64,000 nt of DNA from Phaeobacter sp. CECT 5382 (lineage in GTDB: Bacteria > Pseudomonadota > Alphaproteobacteria > Rhodobacterales > Rhodobacteraceae): the NCBI RefSeq assembly GCF_001457775.1, contig NZ_CYSG01000014.1:1-64000 (forward strand), in the 5' to 3' direction. Of the stretch, positions 22,459-31,955 are shown piece after piece. Position numbers and translations under genes: made by a program. Each line of letters begins with the position of its first letter. Positions within the stretch are counted from its first letter, which is position 1. Below the pieces are notes generated by a model. The model saw only the letters and a program-made list of their open reading frames with translations. It did no database searches and had not been told where the DNA came from.

Positions 22459-22881
22459 TTAGCCGACCAGCTCGAGGCCGGAGAAGAAGTAAGCGATCTC
22501 TACAGCTGCTGTTTCAGGCGCGTCCGAGCCATGTACCGAGTTTTCGCCAACGGATTCAGCGAATTCGGCGCGGATGGTGCCGGCAGCCGCATCAGCTGGG
22601 TTGGTGGCGCCCATGATTTCGCGGTTTTTCGCGATGGCGTTTTCACCTTCCAGAACCTGGCAGACAATTGGCTCGGAGGACATGAATTCGCACAGCTCGT
22701 CGTAGAAGGGACGCTCAGCGTGCACTTCGTAGAACTTGCCAGCCTGAGCTTTGGTCAGGTGAATACGCTTTTGTGCGACGATGCGCAGGCCAGCTTCTTC
22801 GAATTTGGCGTTGATTGCACCGGTCAGGTTGCGGCGGGTGGCATCGGGTTTGATGATCGAGAAAGTGCGTTGCAGAGCCAT
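22459..22881 (-). CDS. ndk: Nucleoside-diphosphate kinase
   Basis: A 140-residue enzyme of the usual length, which transfers the gamma phosphate between nucleoside triphosphates and diphosphates. The phospho-histidine is H117 in NSVHGSD; K11 and the TFSIIKPDA start, plus [15 protein letters not shown], are the nucleotide-binding signatures. It is a single-gene unit ending at the hairpin at 22402-22427. Confidence 0.97.
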   Translation of the reverse strand: MALQRTFSIIKPDATRRNLTGAINAKFEEAGLRIVAQKRIHLTKAQAGKFYEVHAERPFYDELCEFMSSEPIVCQVLEGENAIAKNREIMGATNPADAAAGTIRAEFAESVGENSVHGSDAPETAAVEIAYFFSGLELVG

Positions 22882-23049
22882 CGGGCGTTCTCCATTTAAA
22901 AGATCGGCGAGAGTATTCTCCGCGCCACAGATATCGCGCGCCGCCTACCATGCCTGCAGGCACATGGGAAGGGCAGAGTTGTGTTGCGCCGAAAAATGCG
23001 GCGCCGTTCCGTACCCTTTGCCAGGTTTCATTCTCAGGCGGTTTCGTTT

Positions 23050-24252
23050 TCAGGCGGTTTCTTCCAAAGGATCATGCTTGTCGAGCCAGCGCACATATAT
23101 AGCAGAGGCCAGCGCGCAGAAGCTGGAGCCCAGGATGATGCCGAGCACGGTGAATGGCGCCGCTTCAGGCGTGACCAGCCCGCCTGTCAGCGTGGTCATG
23201 ACCGCACCAAGCGCCACCACCAGAGCCCCTGACAGGCCCGACGCACTGCCCGCCAGATGCGGACGCACCGACATCAGCCCGGCGCTGGCATTGGCCACCG
23301 TCAGCCCATTGCCAAAGCCCACACAGATTGCCGATCCAAAGAAGGCCCAGATGGAGCCGAAACCGCTCAAAAACAATCCGAGCCCAACCACAGGCCCGAT
23401 GGTGGCGGCCAGTCGCCCCGCCAGCACCAGATTGATCAGTTCCACTTTCAGGGCCAGCCGTCCGGTGACAAAATTCCCCACCATGAACCCACAGGTGATG
23501 ATACCGATCCCCAATCCCAACTGCGCCGGGTTGAGGTCAAACCAGGCCGCGGCCACTAATGGGGCACCGGTGATAAAGGCGTAAAAGCCGCCAATGGAAA
23601 ACGCCAGACACAGGCTGTAGCCCCAGAACCGGCGGGAGGCCAAAAGCTCTGGATAGCTGCGCATCTGGGCGCCAAAGGTGGCCGATCGTTGGTGGTTTGT
23701 CTCGCCCCAGTCCCCCCAACACAGGGCCAGCAGGCCAAACCCCAACAGCGTATAGAGCGCAAAACTGGACCGCCAGCCAAAGGCCATGTCCAGGCCCCCG
23801 CCCAACATCGGCCCCAGCATTGGCGCCAGCGCCATGGCCATGGTGACATAGCCCAGCTTGCTGGCAGCCTCTTGGGTGAAATGCATGTCGCGTAGGGCAG
23901 CACGCAACAGGCCCTGCCCCGCCACAACAATGCCCTGCAGCATGCGAAACCCCAGAAACACCCAGATGTCTTCGGCCCAAAAGCACCCCAGTGAGGCAAC
24001 CGCAAAGATGAGCATTGAGCCCAGTAAGACCGGCCGACGACCGTATCGGTCCGACAAGGGCCCCATAACCAGCTGCAAAACGGCAGAAATCGCCAGATAC
24101 CCCGCCAAAGACAGGTTCACCACGCCGTAGCTGGTGTCAAAATCCTCGGCGATGCGGGGCAGCGAGGGTAAGAACATATTAAGCGACAGAACCGCCAGAG
24201 CGGTGCTGAAAATCAGCGTCACAAGATGTGGAGCACTCTGTGCAGCGCGCAT
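23050..24252 (-). CDS. Bcr/CflA-type MFS drug exporter
   Basis: A 400-residue inner-membrane protein with twelve predicted helices. MFLPSLPRIAEDF in the first helix-loop and GPLSDRYGRRPVLL (MFS motif A) after helix 2 fit the drug:H+ antiporter branch with 12 helices, Bcr/CflA type. It is expected to export small toxic compounds using the proton gradient. The substrate is not evident. The C-terminal few codons lie in a short duplication (CAGGCGGTTTC twice near 23037-23062). It is a single gene between ndk and a secreted-protein gene. Confidence 0.88.
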   Translation of the reverse strand: MRAAQSAPHLVTLIFSTALAVLSLNMFLPSLPRIAEDFDTSYGVVNLSLAGYLAISAVLQLVMGPLSDRYGRRPVLLGSMLIFAVASLGCFWAEDIWVFLGFRMLQGIVVAGQGLLRAALRDMHFTQEAASKLGYVTMAMALAPMLGPMLGGGLDMAFGWRSSFALYTLLGFGLLALCWGDWGETNHQRSATFGAQMRSYPELLASRRFWGYSLCLAFSIGGFYAFITGAPLVAAAWFDLNPAQLGLGIGIITCGFMVGNFVTGRLALKVELINLVLAGRLAATIGPVVGLGLFLSGFGSIWAFFGSAICVGFGNGLTVANASAGLMSVRPHLAGSASGLSGALVVALGAVMTTLTGGLVTPEAAPFTVLGIILGSSFCALASAIYVRWLDKHDPLEETA

Positions 24253-24514
24253 GAAATCACCTGAGTTTGAAAGCCTCGTTCCTCAGGTACCAGTATAAAT
24301 CGACAGGAGCCAGACACGACGCCGCGTGCCGTGACCTGCACCCACCCGCCCTTCATCGAGTTGCCGCCCGGCTAACGTTCGACCGGCAGAACTTGACGAT
24401 GGTCAAATCAGGTTGGATTGCCAAATCCGACAATTTAAGTCAGTTATTAAAAACCCTATTTCATCCGCCCCCTGGCTTTCACTGTTCTGCCGTCTCATCA
24501 CAAGGAGTACCACC

Positions 24515-24826
24515 ATGTCATTCCAAACCCACCTCTGCGCCGCCCTTGCAACCATTTTGACATGGGCCGGGGCAACCACGTCCGTTCAGGCCGGCGAGCC
24601 CGCCGCGGCACCCGCCCTGCCCTTGACCTACGAAACCTTCGAGGCAGCTGTCGCGCATATCGACCTCGAAACTTGCCCTGTTTCACTCCCACAGGCAGAC
24701 AGCTTCTGCCGCGCCTCAATCCACCACGAAGAAATTCACGTCTTTGCCTTTTCGCTGCAGGGCGATAGCCCGATGGTGGGTTTTGCCTCCTTTTCTGCCG
24801 AGGGTCTTGAGCCACTGCTGAAATGA
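24515..24826 (+). CDS. Small secreted protein of unknown function
   Basis: A 103-residue protein with a signal peptide (residues 1-26, ending SVQAG). The mature part has two cysteines, in LETCPVSLPQ and DSFCRASI, which could form a disulfide, and the conserved-looking block HHEEIHVFAFSLQGDSPMVG. AAGGAG is 7 bases before the ATG. I do not recognise a named family. It precedes an ABC-F gene by 71 bases in the same direction but is probably independent. Confidence 0.65.
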   Translation: MSFQTHLCAALATILTWAGATTSVQAGEPAAAPALPLTYETFEAAVAHIDLETCPVSLPQADSFCRASIHHEEIHVFAFSLQGDSPMVGFASFSAEGLEPLLK

Positions 24827-24897
24827 ACGCCGGATATCGCCCGATAGGCCCGGATACACATTGACAAGTCTTGGGCACTGCGACAGTGCATGAGCCC

Positions 24898-26760
24898 ATG
24901 CTACGTATTCAGGATATCACCTATTCGGTTGAAGGCCGCCCTCTGTTCGAAGAGGCCAGTGCCACCATTCCCAACGGCCACAAAGTGGGCCTGGTGGGGC
25001 GCAACGGCACCGGCAAAACGACCTTGTTTCGCCTCATCCGGGGCGAGCTGGCGCTTGAGACCGGCTCCATCTCACTGCCCTCCAAGGCACAGATCGGCGG
25101 CATCGCCCAGGAGGCGCCGTCGTCAAATGTGTCGCTGATCGACACGGTTCTGGCAGCCGCTACAGAACGCGCAGCCCTGATGGCAGAAGCCGAAACCGCG
25201 ACCGACCCCGGCCGTATCGCCGAGGTGCAGACCCGGCTGGCCGATATCGATGCCTGGTCCGCCGAAGCCCGTGCCGCGTCGATCCTCAAGGGTCTGGGCT
25301 TTGACGAAGAGGCACAGCAACGCCCCTGCTCCGACTTCTCTGGCGGTTGGCGGATGCGGGTTGCCCTAGCGGCGGTCCTGTTCTCGGAACCCGATCTGCT
25401 GCTTTTGGATGAGCCGACCAACTATCTCGACCTCGAAGGGGCACTTTGGCTGGAGGCCTATCTGGTCAAATATCCCCACACGGTCATCATCATCAGCCAC
25501 GACCGTGAGCTCCTGAACCGCTCCGTCGGTGGTATTTTGCATCTCGAAGACCGCAAGGTCACCTATTATGGCGGCAACTACGACCAGTTCGCCCGCCAGC
25601 GCGCCGCCAACCGCGCCAACCAGGCTGCTCAAGCAAAGAAGCAAGACGCACGTCGCGCCCATCTGCAAAGTTTTGTGGACCGTTTTAAAGCCAAGGCCAG
25701 CAAGGCCAAACAGGCCCAAAGCCGGGTCAAGATGCTGGAAAAGATGGAAACCATCCGCGCGCCCGAAGATGCCGCGCGCACCGTTTTCACCTTTCCCACA
25801 CCCGAAGAGCTGTCGCCGCCGATCATCGCCACCGAAGGTGTCAAGGTTGGCTATGATGACAAGGTGATCCTCAGCCATCTGGATCTGCGCATCGATCAGG
25901 ATGATCGCATCGCCCTTTTGGGCAAGAACGGCGAAGGTAAATCGACGCTATCCAAAATGTTGTCGGCGCGTCTGGCGCCAATGGGCGGCAAGATGAGCCA
26001 GTCCAGCAAGCTGCGTATTGGTTTCTTTGCCCAGCATCAGGTCGATGAGCTTTATATCGATGAAACGCCGCTGCAACACCTGATCCGCGAACGCCCCACC
26101 GAAGGCCAGCCGCGCCTGCGTGCCCGTCTTGCGGGATTTGGCCTGGGTGCCGATCAGGCGGATACCGCTGTGGGACGCCTGTCCGGCGGGCAAAAAGCAC
26201 GGTTGTCGCTGCTGCTGGCCACATTGGACGCACCGCATCTGTTGATTCTCGATGAGCCGACCACCCACTTAGATATCGAAAGCCGCGAAGCCCTAGTCGA
26301 GGCGCTGACCGCCTATACCGGTGCCGTTATCCTAGTCAGCCACGACATGCATCTGCTGTCACTGGTGGCCGATCGGCTCTGGCTGGTCTCTAAAGGCACA
26401 GTCAAACCCTATGAGGGGGATTTGGCCTCGTATCGGGCCTTGCTGCTGGAAAAAGACAAACCTGCGTCCAAGGACAAGCCGATCAAAAAGGAAAAGCCAA
26501 AGCCCGCGCGCCCGACGCGCGATGCCATTCTGGCCCTGCGCAAAGATGCGCGCAAATCCGAAGAACGCGTCAGCAAGCTCACGCAGATGAAGGACAAGCT
26601 GGATATCAAACTGGCTGACCCGGAACTTTACGAGCCCGAGAAAAAAGACGAAGCTCGGGTTTGGCAGAGCAAGCACGCCGAAGTCATCGAAGCGCTGGAT
26701 CGCGCTGAGCTGATGTGGATGCGCGCTCTGGAGAAACTGGAAAAAGCCGAGGCCTCATGA
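24898..26760 (+). CDS. ABC-F family ATPase
   Basis: A 620-residue soluble tandem-ATPase protein without membrane segments. NBD1 has GRNGTGKTT, SGGWRMR and LLLLDEPTNYLD; NBD2 has GKNGEGKST, LSGGQKARL and LLILDEPTTHLD. A Lys/Gln-rich linker separates them, and a charged coiled-coil tail of about 90 residues follows. ABC-F proteins act on ribosomes in translation control or antibiotic protection; the coiled-coil tail recalls the Uup/YheS-like group. ATG 24898 is used because it begins the NBD1 strand MLRIQDITY. Its stop overlaps the marC-like start. Confidence 0.9.
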   Translation: MLRIQDITYSVEGRPLFEEASATIPNGHKVGLVGRNGTGKTTLFRLIRGELALETGSISLPSKAQIGGIAQEAPSSNVSLIDTVLAAATERAALMAEAETATDPGRIAEVQTRLADIDAWSAEARAASILKGLGFDEEAQQRPCSDFSGGWRMRVALAAVLFSEPDLLLLDEPTNYLDLEGALWLEAYLVKYPHTVIIISHDRELLNRSVGGILHLEDRKVTYYGGNYDQFARQRAANRANQAAQAKKQDARRAHLQSFVDRFKAKASKAKQAQSRVKMLEKMETIRAPEDAARTVFTFPTPEELSPPIIATEGVKVGYDDKVILSHLDLRIDQDDRIALLGKNGEGKSTLSKMLSARLAPMGGKMSQSSKLRIGFFAQHQVDELYIDETPLQHLIRERPTEGQPRLRARLAGFGLGADQADTAVGRLSGGQKARLSLLLATLDAPHLLILDEPTTHLDIESREALVEALTAYTGAVILVSHDMHLLSLVADRLWLVSKGTVKPYEGDLASYRALLLEKDKPASKDKPIKKEKPKPARPTRDAILALRKDARKSEERVSKLTQMKDKLDIKLADPELYEPEKKDEARVWQSKHAEVIEALDRAELMWMRALEKLEKAEAS

Positions 26761-27380
26761 TCGACACCGCCTTTCTGATCACCTCTTTTGTGACGCTCTT
26801 TGTGATTATTGATCCCATTGGCCTCACACCGATCTTTTTGGCGCTGACACAGGGGGCCACCCCACAGGAACGTCGCTCCATCGCGCTACGCGCGGCCTTT
26901 ACGGCGATGTTTCTGCTGGCCCTGTTTACCCTCTTTGGCGAGGCCGTGCTGGGCTTTGCCGGCATCTCCATGGCCGCCTTTCGGGTTGCGGGGGGCGTTC
27001 TACTGTTCCTGACCGCATTGGACATGCTGTTTGAACGCCGGACCAAGCGGCGTGAAAACCAGGGCGAAGAGGCCACCGAAGCCGAAGATCCTTCGATCTT
27101 TCCGATGTCGATCCCGCTGATTGCCGGCCCTGGCTCAATTGCGACCGTGATCCTTCTGGCCGGGCAAAAGCCCGGTCTCGAAGGGTTTGCGCTGGTCATG
27201 GGCGTGGTTGTTGCCGTGCTTTTTGTGATGCTGCTGATGTTTCTGGCCTCAGGCATGCTCGAACATGCGCTCGGCAAGACCGGCATCAATGTGGTGACCC
27301 GGCTTCTGGGCATGCTCTTGGCCGCTCTTTCGGTGCAATTTGTGCTGGATGGTCTGCGCGATTTTGGCTTTGCCGGCTAG
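26757..27380 (+). CDS. MarC family integral membrane protein
   Basis: A 207-residue inner-membrane protein with six hydrophobic helices. The conserved DPIGLTPIFLALTQGA near the N-terminus and PMSIPLIAGPGSIATVI in the middle are the two MarC half-signatures. The function of MarC proteins is unknown despite the historic link to the mar region. The ATG overlaps the ABC-F stop (ATGA), so the two are co-translated. Confidence 0.9.
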   Translation: MIDTAFLITSFVTLFVIIDPIGLTPIFLALTQGATPQERRSIALRAAFTAMFLLALFTLFGEAVLGFAGISMAAFRVAGGVLLFLTALDMLFERRTKRRENQGEEATEAEDPSIFPMSIPLIAGPGSIATVILLAGQKPGLEGFALVMGVVVAVLFVMLLMFLASGMLEHALGKTGINVVTRLLGMLLAALSVQFVLDGLRDFGFAG

Positions 27381-27443
27381 GCATTCGCCGCAGCCCGCTT
27401 AGATAGTCAATAGAATCGCAATTTCGCAGGGACCGCTTTCGCA

Positions 27444-28025
27444 ATGGAAGATTTTGAATTCAGCCGCCTGATCTATCTTGGCTTGCTGCTTGTCGCGGTT
27501 GGGGCTTGGGTCTTTGTCGAGAACCGCCAATCGCTGGGCAAGACGGTACAGCAACTGGCAGTCTGGGCTTTTATCTTTCTGGGTGTGATTGCCGGATACG
27601 GCCTTTGGGGAGATATTCGCCAGACCCTGCAACCACAGCAATCCGTAATGAGTGAAACGGGTCGTGTCGTGGTGCCGCGTTCCGCTGACGGCCATTATTA
27701 TCTGACGCTTCAGGTAGACGGCGCCGACATCCATTTCCTTGTCGACACCGGTGCCAGCGAAGTGGTTCTGACGGAACGTGATGCACGACGGGCCGGGATC
27801 GATCCTGATAAGCTGGCCTATCTAGGGCGTGCCCGTACCGCCAACGGCGAGGTGCGCACCGCATCGGTGCGTGTCGGAGAGATCTCCCTAGGCAACATCC
27901 GGGACGAGAACCTGCGGGTCTGGGTCAATGAGGGCGAGCTGGACAGTTCCCTTTTAGGTATGGGCTATCTGCAGCGTTGGTCCAGTATTGAGATCCGCGA
28001 TGGCGCGCTGGTGCTCACGAGATAG
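27444..28025 (+). CDS. Membrane-anchored retropepsin-like aspartic protease
   Basis: A 193-residue protein with two N-terminal membrane helices (about 9-24 and 37-55) and a periplasmic single-domain aspartic protease fold. The active site is FLVDTGASEVVLT, and LLGMGYLQRWSSIEI is the second conserved strand of TIGR02281-type clan AA proteases. Such proteins act as dimers, as each chain has one catalytic Asp. The substrate is unknown. It converges on the PilZ gene, with a hairpin between them. Confidence 0.87.
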   Translation: MEDFEFSRLIYLGLLLVAVGAWVFVENRQSLGKTVQQLAVWAFIFLGVIAGYGLWGDIRQTLQPQQSVMSETGRVVVPRSADGHYYLTLQVDGADIHFLVDTGASEVVLTERDARRAGIDPDKLAYLGRARTANGEVRTASVRVGEISLGNIRDENLRVWVNEGELDSSLLGMGYLQRWSSIEIRDGALVLTR

Positions 28026-28066
28026 CGCGGACGCGAACAAGGCCGGGGCGGTCGGTTTCGTCTTTT

Positions 28067-28098
28067 GGCCTATCCGAATGCAGTTGCCCGAATAGGCC
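28067..28098. terminator. Bidirectional hairpin between convergent protease and PilZ genes
   Basis: GGCCTAT (28067-28073) and ATAGGCC (28092-28098) pair across an 18-base loop, with TTTT before and CTTTCC after. Confidence 0.55.
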
Positions 28099-28132
28099 CT
28101 TTCCGGCCTACGCCGCCTAGTGGGATATCTCT

Positions 28133-29041
28133 TCAGCCAGCCTGCACCAGCTGATCCAGCTGAGCACGCTCCATCAGCGTTTTGAATTCCACGCCAAAAT
28201 AATTGCCGTTGCGCCACAGCACCCGTGCAGGGATTGACCATCCGGCGTAGGTGACGCTGTGATCTGGATAGACCAAGGTCTTTTCGGGAACATTCACTTC
28301 GACTTCGGCGCCGACCGGACAGGTGACTTCGGATTTCACTTTGGCGCCCAGCTGGCTGACATCAATGATCTGCGCTTCGATCACTTCCTCCTGTTCTGCG
28401 GGGTGGACCAGACAGGAGGCATTGCAGACAAAGCGTTTCTTTTTGCGTGAATTGAGTTTGTTGATCCGGTCAAAGATCAAAAACGCAGCCACTCCGAGCA
28501 ACAGAACCGTAATGGCACCGATACTAGCAATCTTACTAGAGACCAGATAGTTTTCATCGGTAAATGTGCCGGCCACCGAACGACCGTTTCCGTCCAGGCA
28601 GGGCAAAGCCACTAGCTCGCGCCGATACGCATCGAGCTTGGCCCGCAAGCGCAGCTTTCGCGCGGTTTCGGCGGCTTTGAACTGGCCGCCAATGGCGCGA
28701 ATTTTCAAAAGGGTCTTTTGCTGCGCCATAAACTTCGACGTCGCCCCACTGATGCTGTTCAAGCCATTGTCATTGAGGCGCATGCGCAGTTCCACAACAG
28801 ACGTATTCTTCAGGAAGCGCGTCAACTTGGCCCGCGCCTTGGGGTTGGCGCCGGTTTCCACATTGTCCAGAAACAACTCACTCAGATGCACCAGGGTCGC
28901 AAGCTCATCAAAGACCGTGCAGTTCATATCGCGGGCAAGGGCAGGATTGCCGCCCCCGAGAAGCAGAAAGGCGGAGATCAGCCAAACTGCAATGCAGCTG
29001 CGGGCAATTCGCCCGAGCCTCACGCGTCCGTAAACTAGCAT
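28133..29041 (-). CDS. Membrane protein with a periplasmic region and C-terminal PilZ domain
   Basis: A 302-residue protein. A signal-like helix (15-37) precedes a helical periplasmic region, a second membrane helix (about 172-190) and a cytoplasmic PilZ domain. The c-di-GMP motif is complete: R199-KKK-R203 at the N-terminal side and D227-VSQLG-232. It therefore probably binds c-di-GMP and may pass a signal across the membrane. ATG 29041 is used; upstream in-frame codons lack the normal membrane-protein start. No motility or cellulose genes are adjacent. Confidence 0.82.
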   Translation of the reverse strand: MLVYGRVRLGRIARSCIAVWLISAFLLLGGGNPALARDMNCTVFDELATLVHLSELFLDNVETGANPKARAKLTRFLKNTSVVELRMRLNDNGLNSISGATSKFMAQQKTLLKIRAIGGQFKAAETARKLRLRAKLDAYRRELVALPCLDGNGRSVAGTFTDENYLVSSKIASIGAITVLLLGVAAFLIFDRINKLNSRKKKRFVCNASCLVHPAEQEEVIEAQIIDVSQLGAKVKSEVTCPVGAEVEVNVPEKTLVYPDHSVTYAGWSIPARVLWRNGNYFGVEFKTLMERAQLDQLVQAG

Positions 29042-29466
29042 GGATCGCCATGGTCGACCGGGTTTTGCGGGTTTTTCGAGGTTTCCAGGGCGCAGGGCGA
29101 GTCTGGTGGGTTTGGATAGACCAGTGTCTTGCAGTGAATGGTCTAGCCGTGACTGAAGCACTGCCTGCCAACCTGAGCGCAGCCCGTGGACCCGGCCCCT
29201 GCCCCGTCGTGAAACCTGCGGGACGGCCGCATCAATCGCACCTTCAGCCCAACCATGTGCTACGCAGTTGCCCATTTCACCTTTACCTATATCAGACCCT
29301 CCAGCATTGCCTTGCAGCCTGTACACACTTTGTCTTCGTCACTGTTTCCAGCAGACCAGTCTGACAAAAGCCAGAAGTGAGCAGTCTAAACCAAGACGTC
29401 ACTCCGCCCTTTGCTACCGGTCTCCTCAGACCGATCTCCGTTTTGGTTGCACTGGCGTGATTAAGT

Positions 29467-29484
29467 CAGAGGCCTTCGCCTCTG
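29467..29484 (+). other. Small perfect hairpin in the gene-free region
   Basis: CAGAGGC (29467-29473), loop CTTC, GCCTCTG (29478-29484), followed by TAGCTT. It resembles a short terminator without a long T run, and could end an unannotated RNA coming from the left. Confidence 0.4.
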
Positions 29485-29742
29485 TAGCTTGAGCTGCCAA
29501 CAACCAATTCGGAGACCCCAAATTGAGTACTGTCACTATTGGCGAAACTATCTAAGAAATGATTACATCAAAGAATAGCGCCATTCACGCCGGCGCAATA
29601 AAATGGACAAGTAGGAATTCTGGTTTCTTTGCAATCTAATCGTCCCCTCCACTTTATGGGATTGAAGCGGGAATTCATAAATTCGCCTGCCATTAAATCA
29701 ATTATATATGGCTCTTCCCGGCAAAGGGCGGGGGCGGAGTTT

Positions 29743-29818
29743 GCAAAACCTGCGGGGGCCGACAGACAGGCTGGCATTTCGAAAAACAGATAGCGCCAGG
29801 CTGCTTTGCAGGTTTTGC
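29743..29818. repeat. Long-range inverted repeat in the gene-free region
   Basis: GCAAAACCTGC (29743-29753) is perfectly complementary to GCAGGTTTTGC (29808-29818), with 54 bases between. GCCAGGCT repeats near 29795 and 29818 add further pairing options. Confidence 0.5.
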
Positions 29819-30007
29819 CAGGCTTGGCAGAGCCGGGCAGCTAGGGCCCTGCTGCGGCCGGATCGCAAAGGTATCAGAAAATCATCTCGATACCGGATCG
29901 CATGATCGCTATCGCACGATCGCTAGAGGCATCATCTGATGTCGAAGATGGGAATCAGATCGGCCTGCTATGTTCAGTCCCAGCGACAGCATCTCAGGCC
30001 AGCTGAA

Positions 30008-30466
30008 TTAGGTTTCGGCTTTCTTTTCCCAGCGCCCGGATTCTTCGGACCAGTATTGTGCCGAACAGCCCGCATCCGTCAGGGCCTTCCATTGGCCGCG
30101 GGCCTGCTGCACCGCCTGTGGATCAGTCCCATCAAACAAGATGCAGACCCGCGCCAGGGATTGGACTTCTTCGGCCTGCACCTCGGCCCCGTCCACCGCC
30201 ATCACACAATCCGGTGCATTTGCGGCCTCTTGGCTGGTGGTCAGCAAAACGGGTTGCAAGGCATCATGGGGGCCGCCCGCCAGACCGTGCGCCAAAAAGC
30301 TGTCGTCAGCCCCTTGCCACAGGCTTTCGTCCAGCCAGGCCATCCGGTCCTGCATCTGGCCGCGCACGGCTATGCGCCAGCCTGCCCCGCGCGCCTTTTC
30401 CAGCAACACCGGCAAGGTGTCCTGCAGCGGGCGGCGGGTCAAGTGATAGAAATAGACGGCCCCCAT
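30008..30466 (-). CDS. holC: DNA polymerase III chi subunit
   Basis: A 152-residue protein matching HolC: VYFYHLTRRPLQDTLPVLLE at the N-terminus, a central LDESLWQGADDSFLAHG (conserved W and F/LAHG), and the NAPDCVMAVDGAEV strand before the C-terminal helix. HolC links the clamp loader to SSB at the replication fork. It lies 7 bases downstream of pepA on the same strand, an order common in alphaproteobacteria. ATG 30466 is used because the frame before it overlaps pepA. Confidence 0.9.
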   Translation of the reverse strand: MGAVYFYHLTRRPLQDTLPVLLEKARGAGWRIAVRGQMQDRMAWLDESLWQGADDSFLAHGLAGGPHDALQPVLLTTSQEAANAPDCVMAVDGAEVQAEEVQSLARVCILFDGTDPQAVQQARGQWKALTDAGCSAQYWSEESGRWEKKAET

Positions 30467-30473
30467 GGTCGCG

Positions 30474-31955
30474 TTACTGCGCTTCGAACTTGTCGCGCAC
30501 CAGACGGTCCAGCGCCATAACGCCCCAGCCGGTTGCGCCTTTGGGCGCATAAGTCGTTGCGGATTTCACCGAGGCAACACCGGCGATATCCAGATGGATC
30601 CAAGGCATATCGTCTTTGATGAACCGCTTGAGGAACTGCGCCGCCGTGATTGATCCGGCCGGGCGGCCGCCAACATTCATCATATCCGCGATGCGTGATT
30701 TCAGCTGGTCATCATACCCCTGCCCCAGTGGCATCCGCCAAGCGCCTTCATCGGCGGCCTTTGCCGATTTAAGGAACCCATTGCACAGGGCGTCATCATT
30801 GGAAAAGACACCGGCATTTTCATGGCCCAGACCGATGATCACCGCACCAGTCAAGGTGGCCAGATCAATCACGCCACTGGGATTGAACCGCTCCTGCGCG
30901 TACCAAAGCACATCACAGAGCACCAGACGGCCTTCGGCATCGGTGTTGATCACCTCAATGGTGTCGCCCTTCATGGATTTGACCACATCGCCAGGGCGGG
31001 TGGCATTGCCGGAGGGCATGTTTTCAACCAGACCAACCAGACCAACCACATTGGCCTTTGCCTTGCGCAGAGCCAGCGCTTTCATGGTGCCAGTCACCAC
31101 ACCAGCGCCGCCCATATCCATGGTCATGTCTTCCATGCCCGCAGCAGGTTTCAGCGAAATGCCGCCAGTGTCAAAGACAACGCCCTTGCCGACCAGGGCC
31201 AGCGGAGCTTCACCCTTGGAACCACCGTTCCACTGCATCACTGCAACCTTGGACGGGCTGTCAGAGCCCTGCCCGACACAGAGCAAGGCGCCCATGCCGA
31301 GCTCAGCCAGGGCGGCCTCGTCGAGGATTTCAACCTCCAGGCCGATGTCAGACATCTCTTCGATACGGCGGGCAAACTCCCTGGTTGTCAGCACATTGGC
31401 CGGCTCATTGATCAGATCGCGGGTCATGTGCACCCCTTCAGCCACAGCCGCCAGAGGCGCAAACAGAGCCTCCATATCGGCAGCCGCCTTATGGGCGATG
31501 GTAATCACAGTCGGGGCGGCGGTTTTGTTGTCTTTTGGTGTTTTGTGGTTCTCAAAATCATAGCTGCGCAGGGCCATGCCCATTGCTAGCTCTGCCGCCT
31601 TGGGCATTGATCCCGCCATCACCGTCATCGCCTTGCCACTGGTGCCTGCGATCAGTTTTGCACCAGCCTGACGCGCCTCTGTCGGAGTGACTTTACGCGG
31701 CATCACCAGCACGTCCAGCGCTTCGGCCACCATGCCCGCAGGCCAGGCCAGAGAGATCACCGTGCCGGTTTTGGCCGCTTTGAAACCTTCGGAGTCCACC
31801 AGCCTTGCCAGGGCACCTTTGGTCATCCGGTTGGCGCTACGGCCCGCCTGATCCATGATGCCTTCGGGGGTGATCAGCACCACCACACGACCGGTCATTC
31901 CGGACAGGTCTTTGGGCTCATAGTCGGCAAAGCGGATGGTGGGCAAAGGGCTCAT
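30474..31955 (-). CDS. pepA: Leucyl aminopeptidase
   Basis: A cytosolic M17 metallopeptidase of 493 residues that removes N-terminal amino acids from peptides. The dinuclear zinc signature NTDAEGRL is present, with KGVVFDTGGISLKP carrying further ligands and the catalytic Lys. AGGAG lies 8 bases before ATG 31955, so the in-frame upstream extension is not used. It starts a two-gene unit with holC and is divergent from lptF. Confidence 0.95.
   Translation of the reverse strand: MSPLPTIRFADYEPKDLSGMTGRVVVLITPEGIMDQAGRSANRMTKGALARLVDSEGFKAAKTGTVISLAWPAGMVAEALDVLVMPRKVTPTEARQAGAKLIAGTSGKAMTVMAGSMPKAAELAMGMALRSYDFENHKTPKDNKTAAPTVITIAHKAAADMEALFAPLAAVAEGVHMTRDLINEPANVLTTREFARRIEEMSDIGLEVEILDEAALAELGMGALLCVGQGSDSPSKVAVMQWNGGSKGEAPLALVGKGVVFDTGGISLKPAAGMEDMTMDMGGAGVVTGTMKALALRKAKANVVGLVGLVENMPSGNATRPGDVVKSMKGDTIEVINTDAEGRLVLCDVLWYAQERFNPSGVIDLATLTGAVIIGLGHENAGVFSNDDALCNGFLKSAKAADEGAWRMPLGQGYDDQLKSRIADMMNVGGRPAGSITAAQFLKRFIKDDMPWIHLDIAGVASVKSATTYAPKGATGWGVMALDRLVRDKFEAQ

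Larger units (their letters stand above)
29042..30007. other. Long stretch without a recognisable gene
   Basis: About 966 bases with no convincing coding frame on either strand. It is unusually AT-rich from about 29500 to 29710. A CAGAGGC-CTTC-GCCTCTG hairpin lies at 29467-29484 and an 11-bp inverted repeat at 29743-29818. Near 29890-29930 the words GATCGC/CGATCG recur. No tRNA, rRNA, riboswitch or IS end was identified. It may carry a small RNA or a decayed mobile element. Confidence 0.5.

Noticed and set aside
23037-23062. CAGGCGGTTTC duplication at the end of the Bcr-type exporter gene
   Set aside because: Only two copies over the stop codon and no structural consequence seen.
29560-29910. 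Short reading frames in the 29-30 kb gap
   Set aside because: No ribosome-binding sites, odd composition and no recognisable domain; best treated as non-coding.
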